Shown: positions 15,012 through 25,450 of the stretch, piece after piece
Numbering within the stretch: the stretch's first letter is position 1
Layout of the letters: each line of letters opens with the position of its first letter
Source of the DNA: Streptomyces armeniacus
Lineage (GTDB): Bacteria; Actinomycetota; Actinomycetes; Streptomycetales; Streptomycetaceae
Reading direction: 5' to 3'
DNA: 36,837 bases
Assembly (NCBI RefSeq): GCF_003355155.1
Contig: NZ_CP031320.1
Coordinates: 7,995,249 to 8,032,085 of the forward strand
Notes under the pieces: generated by a model
What the model was told of the DNA's origin: nothing
Database searches by the model: none
What the model saw: only the letters and a program-made list of their open reading frames with translations
Position numbers and translations under genes: made by a program

Positions 15012-16221
15012 CATCCTTCCGGCGCTGCGGAGCTGGTATGCGGAGGGGGAGCCGTTCGGCCTGGCCACCGTCGTACGGGTGAGCCGCAGCGCACCGCGCG
15101 GACCCGGCGCCGCCATGGCGGTCGGGCCCGGTGACGAGGTGGTGGGCAGCGTCTCGGGCGGCTGCGTCGAGGGCGCCGTCTTCGAGCTGGCCAAGGAGGT
15201 GGTGGCGGACGGCGCGGCACGGCTGGAGACCTTCGGGTACAGCGACGAGGACGCGTTCGCCGTCGGGCTGACCTGCGGCGGCGAAATCACGCTCCTGGTG
15301 CGGCGGGTGGCGGCGCCGATCGCTTCGGGCCGTGGGGCCGGGGTCGGGGGAGAGGTGCCGTTCACGGACGTCGCCGACTCCGTCGCCGCGCACCGCCCGG
15401 TGGCCGTGGCGACCGTACTGGACGGACCGGCCACGCGCGGTGCCTCGCTCGCGGTGTGGCCCGACGCGGCGGCGGGCTCCCTCGGAACGGAGGGCCTGGA
15501 CGCCGCCGTCGCAGCGGACGCGCGCGGCGAACTCGCCCGCGGTGCCACCGGCGTACGGCACTACGGCCCGCACGGCGAACGGCGCGTGGACGAAGTGAGC
15601 GTCTTCCTCCACTCGTTCGCGCCCCCGCCGCGCATGCTGGTCTTCGGGGCCATCGACTTCGCCGCGGCCGTCGCCCGTATCGGCACCTTCCTCGGCTACC
15701 GCGTCACCGTCTGCGACGCCCGCCCCGCCTTCGCCACCGCGAAACGCTTCCCGCCGGACGTCGAGGTCGTCGTCGACTGGCCGCACCGCTACCTGGGAGG
15801 CACCGAGACCGACGATCAGACGGTGATCTGCGTACTCACGCACGACCCGAAGTTCGACGTACCGCTGCTGGAGGTGGCGCTGCGCGCGCCCGCCGCGTAC
15901 ATCGGCGCGATGGGCAGCCGCCGTACGCACGAGGACCGGCTCGTACGGCTGCGGGAAGCGGGCGTCGCACAGCAGGAGTTGGCGCGGCTGCGCTCGCCGA
16001 TCGGGCTCGACCTGGGGGCGCGTACGCCCGAGGAGGTCGCCGTCTCGGTCGCGGCGGAGATCGTCGCGCTGAGGTGGGGCGGCAGCGGGGCGCCGCTCAC
16101 GGAGACGGGCGGGGCGATCCACGGGGCGCCGGGGGGCACGCCTCCGCTGTCCCCTCCGCCTCCGTCTCCGCTTCCCCATCCGCTTCAGGATCCGCTTCAG
16201 GATCCGCCTTATTCCGGCTGA
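15004..16221 (+). CDS. XdhC/CoxI-family molybdoenzyme maturation protein
   Basis: XdhC-family proteins bind molybdenum cofactor, protect it and help its sulfuration before insertion into xanthine-dehydrogenase-type enzymes. The 405-residue product has the N-terminal XdhC domain (SAPRGPGAAM, then GSVSGGCVEGAVFE and VGLTCGGEI with conserved Cys). Its C-terminal Rossmann part shows MLVFGAIDFAAAVARIG and YIGAMGSRRTHEDR. ATG 15004 overlaps the VWA stop. The last ~35 residues are a Pro/Ser tail with a QDPLQDP repeat. It is followed after ten bases by a CoxG-like gene, a usual partner. Confidence 0.92.
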   Translation: MRDILPALRSWYAEGEPFGLATVVRVSRSAPRGPGAAMAVGPGDEVVGSVSGGCVEGAVFELAKEVVADGAARLETFGYSDEDAFAVGLTCGGEITLLVRRVAAPIASGRGAGVGGEVPFTDVADSVAAHRPVAVATVLDGPATRGASLAVWPDAAAGSLGTEGLDAAVAADARGELARGATGVRHYGPHGERRVDEVSVFLHSFAPPPRMLVFGAIDFAAAVARIGTFLGYRVTVCDARPAFATAKRFPPDVEVVVDWPHRYLGGTETDDQTVICVLTHDPKFDVPLLEVALRAPAAYIGAMGSRRTHEDRLVRLREAGVAQQELARLRSPIGLDLGARTPEEVAVSVAAEIVALRWGGSGAPLTETGGAIHGAPGGTPPLSPPPPSPLPHPLQDPLQDPPYSG

Positions 16222-16231
16222 GGAGCTGACC

Positions 16232-16642
16232 ATGGAGCTGCAGCACGAGTTCACCGTTCCCGTACCCGTCGACGAGGCCTGGCGGGTGCTGCTGGACATC
16301 GAGCGCGTCGCGCCCTGCATGCCCGGAGCGACCGTGGAGAGCTTCGACGGCGAGACCATCCGCGGCTCGGTGAAGGTCAAGGTCGGGCCGATGACGGTCA
16401 CGTACCGCGGCACCGCCGCGTTCGAGGAGCGCGACCAGGACGCGCACCGCGTACTGCTGGCCGCCAGCGGCAAGGAGACCCGCGGCCAGGGCACCGCCCG
16501 CGCGACCGTCACCGGCACGATGACGGAGCGGCCCGACGGCTCCACGTCGGTCAGCGTGACCACCGACCTGGCGGTGACGGGCAGGCCCGCGCAGTTCGGG
16601 CGCGGGGTGATGGGGGAGGTGGGGGACCGGATCATCGCGGTG
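16232..16642 (+). CDS. CoxG-like SRPBCC protein, 3' truncated
   Basis: ATG 16232 has GAGGAGC just upstream. The visible 137 residues show the SRPBCC/CoxG fold pattern: an LQHEFTVPVPVDEAWRVLLDIERVAPCMPGA start, GSVKVKVGPMTVTYRGTAAF, and RGQGTARATVTGTM. CoxG is a membrane-recruitment factor for CO-dehydrogenase-type enzymes. The gene is cut by the adapter at 16643, and the downstream VSYTHLT residues of the open frame are adapter translation. The C-terminal membrane-anchor part is missing. Confidence 0.88.
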
Positions 16643-16670
16643 TCTTATACACATCTGACGGTGCCGAAGA
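16643..16670 (-). other. Nextera mosaic end + Read1 adapter (reverse orientation), artificial join
   Basis: Bases 16643-16656 are an exact 14-base piece of the reverse mosaic end (TCTTATACACATCT). Bases 16657-16670 match the reverse Read 1 extension GACGCTGCCGACGA at 12 of 14. The orientation shows that the fragment on the left carries the adapter at its right end. Confidence 0.97.
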
Positions 16671-18853
<2,183 letters not shown>

Positions 18854-19611
18854 CCCCGCGCCCCGCGCCCGTACAGACCCCCGCGGCCCAGTCCCGTACG
18901 GGCGCCGCCCCTGAGGGAACGCGCGTGCCCCTGCGCGGACTTCGCGGCGTCGCCGCCGAGAAGCTGTCCCGCAGCCGCCGCGAAATCCCCGACGCCACCT
19001 GCTGGGTGGACGCCGACGCCACCGAACTCCTCGCCGCCCGCCACGCCGCCAACGAGGGCCGTACGGACCCTGCGGACCGGATCTCGCTGCTCGCGCTCCT
19101 CGCCCGCGTCTGCACCGCCGCGCTCGCCCGCCACCCCGAGCTGAACGCCACCGTCGACACCGAGGCCCGCGAGATCGTACGGCTCGACGCCGTGCACCTC
19201 GGTTTCGCGGCGCAGACCGACCGGGGGCTCGTGGTCCCCGTCGTACGGGACGCGCACGCGCGCAACGCCGAGCAGCTCAGCGCCGAGTTCGCGCGGCTCA
19301 CCGAGGCCGCCCGCTCCGGCGCCCTCTCCCCCGCCGAACTCACCGGCGGCACCTTCACCCTCAACAACTACGGCGTGTTCGGCGTCGACGGCTCCACCCC
19401 GATCATCAACCACCCCGAAGCCGCCATGCTCGGCGTCGGCCGCATCACCGAGAAGCCCTGGGTGGTGGCCGGCGAACTGGCCGTACGCAGCGTCGTCCAG
19501 CTGTCGCTCACGTTCGACCACCGGGTGTGCGACGGCGGTACGGCCGGCGGCTTCCTGCGTTACGTCGCGGACTGCGTGGAGCGCCCGGCGGTGCTGCTCC
19601 GTACGCTCTGA
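18854..19611 (+). CDS. 2-oxo acid dehydrogenase E2 (dihydrolipoamide acyltransferase) catalytic domain, N-terminus missing
   Basis: The fragment starts in a Pro/Ala linker and a short peripheral-binding-to-catalytic region ([22 protein letters not shown]). The catalytic domain follows with [49 protein letters not shown], and the active-site motif [15 protein letters not shown] with catalytic His. The lipoyl domain is absent because of the join at 18853/18854. It belongs to a branched-chain or pyruvate dehydrogenase complex; the available part does not decide which. Its stop is three bases before the MobA-like gene. Confidence 0.9.
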
Positions 19612-19614
19612 GGC

Positions 19615-20478
19615 GTGAACCAGACGCATCCCGGCATGACAGGGGCCACCCCCGCGCCCCCGCCCGCGTACGACGCCGTCGTCATCGCGGGCGGCGGTGC
19701 CCGCCGCCTCGGCGGCACGGACAAGCCCGCCCTCACGGTCGGCGGCCGCACCCTGCTCGACCGGGTGCTGGCCGCCTGCCGCGACGCCGCGACGACGGTC
19801 GTCGTCGGCCCGCGCCGGCCCGCGTACCGGCCCGTCGTCTGGGCCCGCGAGACGCCGCCCGGCGGCGGCCCGCTCGCCGCGCTCGACGCGGGCCTGCGGC
19901 ACGCGGAGCGGGACACCGTCCTGGTGCTCTCCGCCGACCTGCCCTTCCTGCGGCGGGAGACCGTACGGGAGCTGCTGGACGTACGGGACGGCGCGGAGGG
20001 CACCGTCGTCCACCTCGACGGCCGCGACCAGCCCCTGGTCGCGGCCTACCGCACCGACCCGCTCCGCCGCGAACTCGCCCTGCTCCGCACCGAGTACGAC
20101 CGCCTCGGCGGTCTGCCGCTCCGGCTGCTGCTGCCCGAGCTGCGGCTCCGGCGCATCGCCGCGGCCGACGCGGCCGACTGCGACACCTGGCAGGACATCG
20201 CGGCGGCCCGGGCCCGAATCAGGGAGCATGGCACCGTGCTGGATGAATGGACTGAGGCAGTCAAAGCCGAACTGGGCATCGATCTCGACGTCGACGTCGA
20301 CGAACTCCTCGACGTCGCACGCGACGCGGCCCACGGCGTGGCGCGCCCCGCCGCGCCACTGACCACGTTCCTCGTGGGGTACGCGGCGGGGCAGCGCGGT
20401 GCGTCGCCCGAAGTCGTCTCGGAACTCTCCCGTAAGGCCGCGGACCTCGCGAAACGCTGGGAAGCGGAAGAGGAATGA
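19615..20478 (+). CDS. MobA-like nucleotidyltransferase fused to a C-terminal DUF6457-type domain
   Basis: The N-terminal ~190 residues are a MobA-like NTP transferase: [19 protein letters not shown] (glycine-rich nucleotide loop with Lys), [12 protein letters not shown] and [10 protein letters not shown]. Such proteins attach GMP to molybdopterin. The C-terminal ~85 residues ([38 protein letters not shown], then LVGYAAGQ) form a small helical domain found fused or next to MobA in actinobacteria. GTG 19615 starts three bases after the E2 stop. Its stop overlaps the moeA-like start (ATGA). The first residues lack an upstream ribosome site, so coupling to E2 translation is likely. Confidence 0.9.
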   Translation: MNQTHPGMTGATPAPPPAYDAVVIAGGGARRLGGTDKPALTVGGRTLLDRVLAACRDAATTVVVGPRRPAYRPVVWARETPPGGGPLAALDAGLRHAERDTVLVLSADLPFLRRETVRELLDVRDGAEGTVVHLDGRDQPLVAAYRTDPLRRELALLRTEYDRLGGLPLRLLLPELRLRRIAAADAADCDTWQDIAAARARIREHGTVLDEWTEAVKAELGIDLDVDVDELLDVARDAAHGVARPAAPLTTFLVGYAAGQRGASPEVVSELSRKAADLAKRWEAEEE

Positions 20479-20799
20479 GCGACGCGGACGAGCTGGACGA
20501 GGCGCTCGCCCTCGCCAACGACGCCCCGCCGGCCGGCCCACGGCAGCGGGGCGGCGGGGCCGACGACGGCCTGCTGCCCGACTGGCTCACGCCCCCGGCG
20601 TCACCGCTGACACCGCCGTTGCCGGGCCCGTCCGCTGCCGCCGCGCGGGGCGCCTCGGACGGCGAGGACCTGGTGCCGGGGTGGCTGGACGCCCGTACCG
20701 GCGGGGACGCGCGTACCGGCGGGGACGCCCGTACCGGCGAGGACGCGCGGCGCAACTCCGGCGCCCGCGCCGCCCGTTCACCCGAGGAACCCGGCCCCG
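20475..20799 (+). CDS. MoeA-like molybdopterin molybdenumtransferase, N-terminal piece only
   Basis: ATG 20475 overlaps the MobA stop. The peptide starts [16 protein letters not shown], as in Streptomyces MoeA proteins that have a long variable N-terminal region. The Pro/Ala-rich stretch that follows carries [10 protein letters not shown] and LVPGWLDA. An in-frame 18-bp repeat (20688-20741) codes [18 protein letters not shown]. The catalytic MoeA domains are absent because the frame passes into a GlmU piece near 20800. The call rests on the neighbouring MobA-like gene and the N-terminal pattern. Confidence 0.55.
20688..20741 (+). repeat. Three 18-bp tandem repeats in the moeA-like gene
   Basis: The unit GACGCCCGTACCGGCGGG occurs three times with one to two changes and encodes DARTGG/E. 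It lies in a linker, like the AVPGAG repeat at 14913. Confidence 0.8.
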
Positions 20800-21029
20800 G
20801 CCCCGGCCTGGGTGCGAAGGCGAAGGCGGGCAGCTTCGTGGAGATGAAGGGCGCGAGGCTCGGCGAGGGCCGGAAGGTGCCGCACCTGTCGTACGTGGGC
20901 GAGGCGACGATCGGTGAGCACAGCAACATCGGGGCGGCGAGCGTCTTCGTCAACTACGACGGGGTCAACAAGCACCGCAGCACGATCGGCTCGCACTGCC
21001 GCACCGGCGCGGACAATATGTTTGTGGCG
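20800..21029 (+). CDS. glmU: GlmU C-terminal acetyltransferase fragment
   Basis: The piece codes for part of the left-handed beta-helix of the bifunctional UDP-N-acetylglucosamine pyrophosphorylase/acetyltransferase. Typical hexapeptides are [39 protein letters not shown] and the acetyl-CoA-site region [29 protein letters not shown]. Both ends are artificial. The left end fuses in frame to the moeA-like linker at about 20790-20805. The right end stops exactly where the 70-base adapter starts (21030). Confidence 0.88.
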
Positions 21030-21099
21030 CTTCTTCCGCGTCCCCCCGACATCTCCCCCGCAGCCTTCGTCGGCACCGTCAGGTGTTTATAAGCGACCG
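21030..21099 (+). other. Complete in-register Nextera adapter P5-i5-Read1-mosaic end (artificial join)
   Basis: Segments fit in exact register and order: 21030-21058 (P5, 16 of 29 matches, ending GACATCTCCCC), 21059-21066 (eight-base index CGCAGCCT), 21067-21080 (Read 1 extension, 13 of 14) and 21081-21099 (mosaic end, 15 of 19). Most mismatches turn A or T into C or G. The index differs at two bases from the standard S508 index. Confidence 0.97.
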
Positions 21100-22395
21100 C
21101 ACCCGCGCCGTGCGCTCCGCCGCTCGCGCCCCCGGCGCGTGGCGATGCTGAGCGTCCACACGTCGCCCCTGCACCAGCCCGGTACGGGCGACGCCGGCGG
21201 CATGAACGTGTACATCGTCGAGCTGGCCAAGCAGCTCGCCGCCCTCGGCACCGAGGTCGAGATCTTCACCCGTGCGACCACCGGCGCCCTACCGCCCGCC
21301 GTCGAACTCGCGCCGGGCGTGCTCGTACGGCACGTCGACGCGGGCCCGTACGAGGGGCTGTCGAAGGAGGAGCTGCCCGCGCAGCTCTGCGCGTTCACAC
21401 ACGGCGTGATGCAGGCGTGGGCCGGTCACCGGCCGGGCCACTACGACCTGGTGCACTCGCACTACTGGCTGTCCGGCCACGTCGGCTGGCTGGCCTCCGA
21501 GCGCTGGGGCGTGCCGCTGGTGCACACGATGCACACGATGGCGAAGGTCAAGAACGCCGCCCTGGCGGAGGGCGACACCCCGGAGCCGCCGGCGCGCGTG
21601 ATCGGCGAGACGCAGATCGTACGGGCCGCGGACCGCCTGATCGCGAACACCGCCGAGGAGGCCGACGAGCTGGTCCGGCACTACGCCGCCGACCCCCGCG
21701 AGACCGCCGTCGTACACCCCGGTGTGAACCTCGACCGGTTCCGACCGGCCGACGGCCGTGCCGCCGCCCGTGCCCGGCTCGGGCTGCCGCAGCACGCGCT
21801 GATACCGCTGTTCGCGGGCCGCATACAGCCGTTGAAGGCGCCGGACATCCTGCTGCGCGCGGTCGCGCTGCTCGTACGGGAGCAGCCCGCGCTGCGCGGG
21901 CGGCTGGTCGTGCCGGTGGTGGGCGGGCCCAGCGGGAGCGGCCTGGCGAAGCCGGAGGGGCTGCAGAAGCTGGCGGCGCGGCTGGGCATCGCGGACCTCG
22001 TGTGGTTCCGGCCGCCGGTGGGGCAGGAGCAGCTGGCGGACTGGTACCGGGCGGCGAGCGCGCTGGTCATGCCGTCGTACAGCGAGTCGTTCGGGCTCGT
22101 GGCGGTCGAGGCGCAGGCGTGCGGCACGCCCGTGGTGGCGGCGGCGGTGGGGGGACTTCCGGTGGCGGTACGGGACGGGGTGAGCGGCTATCTCGTCGCC
22201 GGGCACGAACCGGCGGAGTACGCGCGCGCCCTGCGCCGCTTCGTGGACGACGGCACGCGGGTGCCGCGCATGGGCGACGCCGCCGCCCGGCACGCGCAGC
22301 GCTTCGGCTGGGACTCGACGGCGGCGGACACCGCCGACGTGTACGCCGCCGCGCTGCACGACAGGCACGGTCGCCTACGATCCCTGCATGGCTGA
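21100..22395 (+). CDS. mshA: D-inositol-3-phosphate glycosyltransferase MshA, N-terminus clipped
   Basis: MshA joins N-acetylglucosamine to inositol-3-phosphate, the first step of mycothiol synthesis. Recognisable residues begin at once ([18 protein letters not shown]) and continue with [76 protein letters not shown] and the GT4 nucleotide-sugar motif [22 protein letters not shown]. Only about 30 variable N-terminal residues and the start codon are lost to the adapter ending at 21099. The stop lies eight bases inside the ybjN-like gene, a pairing usual in Streptomyces. Confidence 0.95.
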   Translation, partial: HPRRALRRSRPRRVAMLSVHTSPLHQPGTGDAGGMNVYIVELAKQLAALGTEVEIFTRATTGALPPAVELAPGVLVRHVDAGPYEGLSKEELPAQLCAFTHGVMQAWAGHRPGHYDLVHSHYWLSGHVGWLASERWGVPLVHTMHTMAKVKNAALAEGDTPEPPARVIGETQIVRAADRLIANTAEEADELVRHYAADPRETAVVHPGVNLDRFRPADGRAAARARLGLPQHALIPLFAGRIQPLKAPDILLRAVALLVREQPALRGRLVVPVVGGPSGSGLAKPEGLQKLAARLGIADLVWFRPPVGQEQLADWYRAASALVMPSYSESFGLVAVEAQACGTPVVAAAVGGLPVAVRDGVSGYLVAGHEPAEYARALRRFVDDGTRVPRMGDAAARHAQRFGWDSTAADTADVYAAALHDRHGRLRSLHG

Positions 22396-22939
22396 GCCGA
22401 AGTCCGCAGAGGAGCACGCGCCGGGCAGCGGGCAGGAGCCCGCGTCACAGGCCCCCACGGCGGTGATCGAACGCGCCCTCCGCGAAGCCGAACTGGAGTG
22501 GGAGAGCCCGTCGGACGGCACGTACGTCGTCACACTGCCCGGCACCCGCAAGCTCTCGACGACGTGCTCGCTGTCCGTCGGACGGCACTCGCTCTCGGTC
22601 AACGCCTTCGTCGTCCGCTGTCCCGACGAGAACCAGGCCGCCGTGCACCGCTGGCTGCTGGAGCGCAACACGCGATTGTACGGAGTGAGTTACGCGATCG
22701 ACCGGCACGGCGACATCTACCTCGTCGGCCGGCTGCCGCTGGCGGCGGTCACTCCGGACGGTGTCGACCGGCTGCTCGGCACGGTGCTCGAAAACGCCGA
22801 CGGCTCGTTCAACACGCTGCTGGAGATGGGGTTCGCGACGGCGATCCGCCGGGAGTACGAGTGGCGCACCGCGCGCGGCGAGTCCACCCGTAACCTCGCG
22901 GCCTTCACCCACCTCACCGGCGAAGCCGACCCCGGCTGA
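22388..22939 (+). CDS. YbjN-domain protein
   Basis: This is a complete protein of 183 residues that overlaps the mshA stop. The YbjN (type III secretion chaperone-like) domain covers about residues 25-165: [31 protein letters not shown], then [26 protein letters not shown] and [21 protein letters not shown]. It is a frequent neighbour of mshA in Streptomyces. The molecular role is unknown; the fold suggests protein binding. Confidence 0.88.
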   Translation: MAEPKSAEEHAPGSGQEPASQAPTAVIERALREAELEWESPSDGTYVVTLPGTRKLSTTCSLSVGRHSLSVNAFVVRCPDENQAAVHRWLLERNTRLYGVSYAIDRHGDIYLVGRLPLAAVTPDGVDRLLGTVLENADGSFNTLLEMGFATAIRREYEWRTARGESTRNLAAFTHLTGEADPG

Positions 22940-22949
22940 GGGGCGGGCG

Positions 22950-23117
22950 TCAGGCGGGCGCGTCCTCGCGCGGTACGGCGGGCGGCGCGGCGGCCCCCGT
23001 ACGGTGCTCGGTCTCCGTACGGTGCTCGGCTTCCGTACGGTGCTCGGCCGGGCCGTCGCCCTCCGTACGGTGTTCGGCTTCCGTACGGTCGCCCCCGCCC
23101 CCGCCCCCGTCCGTGTC
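22950..23117 (-). CDS. C-terminal tail of an unidentified protein with EHRTE repeats
   Basis: The stop is at 22950-22952, convergent with the ybjN-like gene. The only visible part is a disordered tail: a Gly run, then repeated EHRTE/A units from 18-bp repeats that start at 22997, 23015, 23033, 23063 and 23081 in plus coordinates. In many Streptomyces genomes a transporter gene follows ybjN on the opposite strand, so this may be its end, but no membrane part is left to prove it. Confidence 0.5.
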   Translation of the reverse strand, partial: DTDGGGGGGDRTEAEHRTEGDGPAEHRTEAEHRTETEHRTGAAAPPAVPREDAPA

Positions 23118-23119
23118 TC

Positions 23120-23257
23120 CGCATTCAGCAGCTCGAACGCCGCCTCGGCGTCACCCTGCTGACGCGCAACCGCCGCGGCGTCTCCCTGACCGGCGCCGGA
23201 GAGGTCCTGCTGCACGAGGGCCGCGCGGCACTCGACGCGGCCACCGCCGGCGCCCCC
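23120..23257 (+). CDS. LysR-type regulator fragment (helix-turn-helix end)
   Basis: One plus-strand frame codes RIQQLERRLGVTLLTRNRRGVSLTGAGEVLLHEGRAALDAA. This is the recognition helix end and first linker helix of a LysR-family DNA-binding domain. It has no start, effector domain or stop, and is flanked by minus-strand gene pieces. It is an isolated ~46-codon fragment placed here by joins on both sides. Confidence 0.85.
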
Positions 23258-24351
23258 CGGACCGGGCGCGGCGGCCGCCCGGGCGACCTTGGGCGGTGGC
23301 TGGGTGCCCTTCGCCTTCGGCGTGGGCGGCGGGTGGGCGGCGGGGTGGAGGGGCTGCCGCCGGTTCCGTTTCCGCCTCCGTTTCCGATCCCGGTGACCGG
23401 CTGGCCGACGTCGGCGCCCGTGCCCGTCGCGGTGGCGGCCTGCGCCTCCGGGTCCTCGCTGTCGAGGAGTTGGACGGCGTGCCGGCCCAGCTGCGCCAGC
23501 ACCTCGCCGGGCAGCCAGGTACCGGTTATCTCGCCGTCGGTGTGCGCCGAGAGCGTTTCCAACGTGGGCCGCCCGCCCGGGGACTTGGTCAGACAGGCGC
23601 TGATGAGCTGGTGCAACGGCCCCGACAGGCCGCTCAGATCCGGCTCCTCCTCGGCGATGCGGAACAGCAGCGCGTGGATCCCGCTGTCCGCCGTGCCGAA
23701 CGGCATCCGCCCCGTCGCCGCGTACGCCAGCACCGCGCCGAGGCAGAACACGTCGGCCGCCGGCGTCACCGTCTCGCCCCGCACCTGCTCCGGCGACATG
23801 AAGCCGGGCGAACCGATCACCGCCCCGGTGCGCGTGAGCCCGGCCGAGGACTGCACGGTGGCGTCCAGCGCGCGGGCGATGCCGAAGTCGATGACGCGCG
23901 GGCCGTCGATGGTGATCAGCACGTTGGAGGGCTTGAGGTCGCGGTGCACCAGGCCCGCGGCGTGAATCGCCGTCAGCGCCTTGACCAGGCCGGTCGCGAG
24001 GGCCCGTACGGAGTGCTCGGGCAGCGGGCCGTAGTCGCGGTCGACGACCTCGGTGAGGGAAGGACCGGCGATGTAACCGGTGGCGACCCAGGGCTCGGCG
24101 GCTTCCGTATCGGCGTCCAGTACGGGCGCGGTCCAGTCCGCGCCGACCCGCTGGGCAGCGGTGATCTCCTGCGCGAAACGGCGTCGGAAGTCCGGCTGCC
24201 GGGCCAGTTCGCCCCGTACCGCTTTGACCGCGACCGTACGGCCGCGCTCGCTGCGGGCGAGGTAGACCCGGCCCATGCCGCCCTCGCCGAGCCTGCCCAG
24301 CAGGCGGTAACCGCCGATCCAGCGCGGATCCCCGGTGTCCAGCCTGTCCAT
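23258..24351 (-). CDS. Serine/threonine protein kinase, C-terminus truncated, probable frameshift
   Basis: ATG 24351 opens DRLDTGDPRWIGGYRLLGRLGEGG. Kinase motifs are complete: the glycine loop GRLGEGGMGRVYLA, the ATP Lys in VAVKAVRGE, the catalytic loop LVHRDLKPSNVLI, the metal-binding VIDFGIARAL, and GSPGFMSPEQVRG. The kinase domain ends at about residue 265. A linker follows, with QLLDSEDPEAQA. Near 23340-23400 the likely coding frame shifts to one that reads PPPTPKAKGTQPPPK, a typical proline linker, so a base error or true frameshift is likely there. No transmembrane or sensor part remains. The next minus-strand gene upstream codes for a membrane protein with an extracellular domain. Confidence 0.9.
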
Positions 24352-24506
24352 GTGCGCTGTCCCTCCCCCGTACGGTCGCCGAGACGAAGGATAGAGGTGC
24401 GTCTCGCTGCCGAGGGGGACGGGCCACCATCCCGAGTCGGTTCCGTTACCGGCCGTCGGGACCGGCGGCCGGCCGGCGGCTCGGGGCGCGGAAGCTTCGA
24501 CTCCCC

Positions 24507-25167
24507 CTAGTCCGCGGGGGAGAAGATCTGGGGCGCGCGTCCGTCGGAGAAGGAGCGGCGCAGCTGGCCGCTGTTGGTGAGCTCCAGCTCCGTGGTGGGG
24601 CCCTCCGCGCAGTCCTCGTCGGAGGACTCGAAGGTGACCCGGGAGGGACCGAGGCCGACGGGCGGCCCGTACGACGTCAGGTCGGCCTGGAACTCGCAGC
24701 TGTACGTGGGGCCTTCACCGGTGATGGTGACGACCGTGTCGCCCAGCTTGCCCTGCTCGAGGTTGAGCACGAAGACGTTGGCGTCGCCCGTGCCGAAGGT
24801 CCGGCGCCACTGGCCGACCATCTCGGAGGGGATCTCGTCGGCGTTCCCGCTCTCGGAAGGGGAGTTGGACGGGTCGTTGGTGGAACTGTCCACGTCGGCG
24901 TCGTCCTTCGGCGAGCCGTCGCTGCCTCGGTCGGGCTGCTTGGAGTCCTCCTGCGCTCCCTTGTCCTTGCCGCCGCCGAGGTCGCCGAGCAGGGCGAAGG
25001 CCGTCACGCCGCTCACGACGATCAGCAGCGTGACGAGGACGGCGATCACGACGGCCGGACCGGTGCGTGCGCGGGCCGGCTCGGGCTGAGGCGGATACGG
25101 GTGGTAGCCGACGGGGCCGTAGATCCCGCCGGGCGGTGGCGTGGCGGCGGGGGCGGGCGGGGGGGGT
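24507..25167 (-). CDS. Membrane-anchored protein with extracellular domain, N-terminus incomplete
   Basis: From the N-terminal side it has a Pro/Gly/Tyr-rich cytoplasmic segment (GGIYGPVGYHPYPPQPEP), one transmembrane helix (AVVIAVLVTLLIVVSGVTAFALLG) and an acidic Ser/Asp/Asn linker. The extracellular domain of ~95 residues runs from EMVGQWRRTFGTGDANVFVLNL through YSCEFQADL with two Cys to the stop at 24507. This layout is frequent next to Streptomyces Ser/Thr kinases. The start is lost in a G run at about 25157-25167. It lies upstream of the kinase gene in the same direction with a 155-bp gap. Confidence 0.7.
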
Positions 25168-25203
25168 CGCCAAGGCGCCCTGACCGGCTGAGAACGGTAC
25201 CGG

Positions 25204-25221
25204 CGCCTCCGGCCGGAGGCG
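25204..25221. other. 18-bp perfect palindrome
   Basis: CGCCTCCGGCCGGAGGCG is self-complementary. It lies 9 bp left of the hairpin at 25230, in the short intergenic space before the GNAT gene. It could be an operator or part of a terminator. Confidence 0.45.
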
Positions 25222-25229
25222 TCGGCTCC

Positions 25230-25263
25230 GCACCCCACTGACGGCCCGCTGTCAGTGGGGTGC
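25230..25263. terminator. Perfect 13-bp stem-loop before the GNAT start
   Basis: The arms at 25230-25242 and 25251-25263 are exact complements with an eight-base loop. It ends 15 bp before ATG 25279, so it would either terminate upstream transcription or control the GNAT message as an operator or leader hairpin. Confidence 0.5.
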
Positions 25264-25278
25264 TGCATGCTTGTCTCC

Positions 25279-25410
25279 ATGGACATCACGATCAGGCCGG
25301 CCCGGGTCGACGAGCTCGACGAGGTCGGAGAGCTGACCGCGCAGGCGTATCTCGGGGACGGTCTCCTCGCGTTCGGCGCGGCGGACGGACATCTGGCCGA
25401 GGTGCGCGAC
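25279..25410 (+). CDS. GNAT acetyltransferase, N-terminal fragment
   Basis: ATG 25279 opens DITIRPARVDELDEVGELTAQAYL, the beta1-alpha1 start of a GNAT-family N-acetyltransferase. Recognisable sequence ends at about 25410 (HLAEVRD). It then runs through a C-rich stretch (about 25411-25420) into the leader of the TetR gene. The acetyl-CoA motif is missing. This is a truncated gene at an adapter-less join. Confidence 0.7.
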
Positions 25411-25450
25411 CCCCCCCGCCCCGCACCGCACCGTCCCGAAGGAGCGCGCC

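Noticed and set aside
14295..16635. Long minus-strand frames across the XdhC and VWA genes
   Set aside because: They are antisense to clear XdhC and CoxG motifs and run through adapter and the hairpin array.
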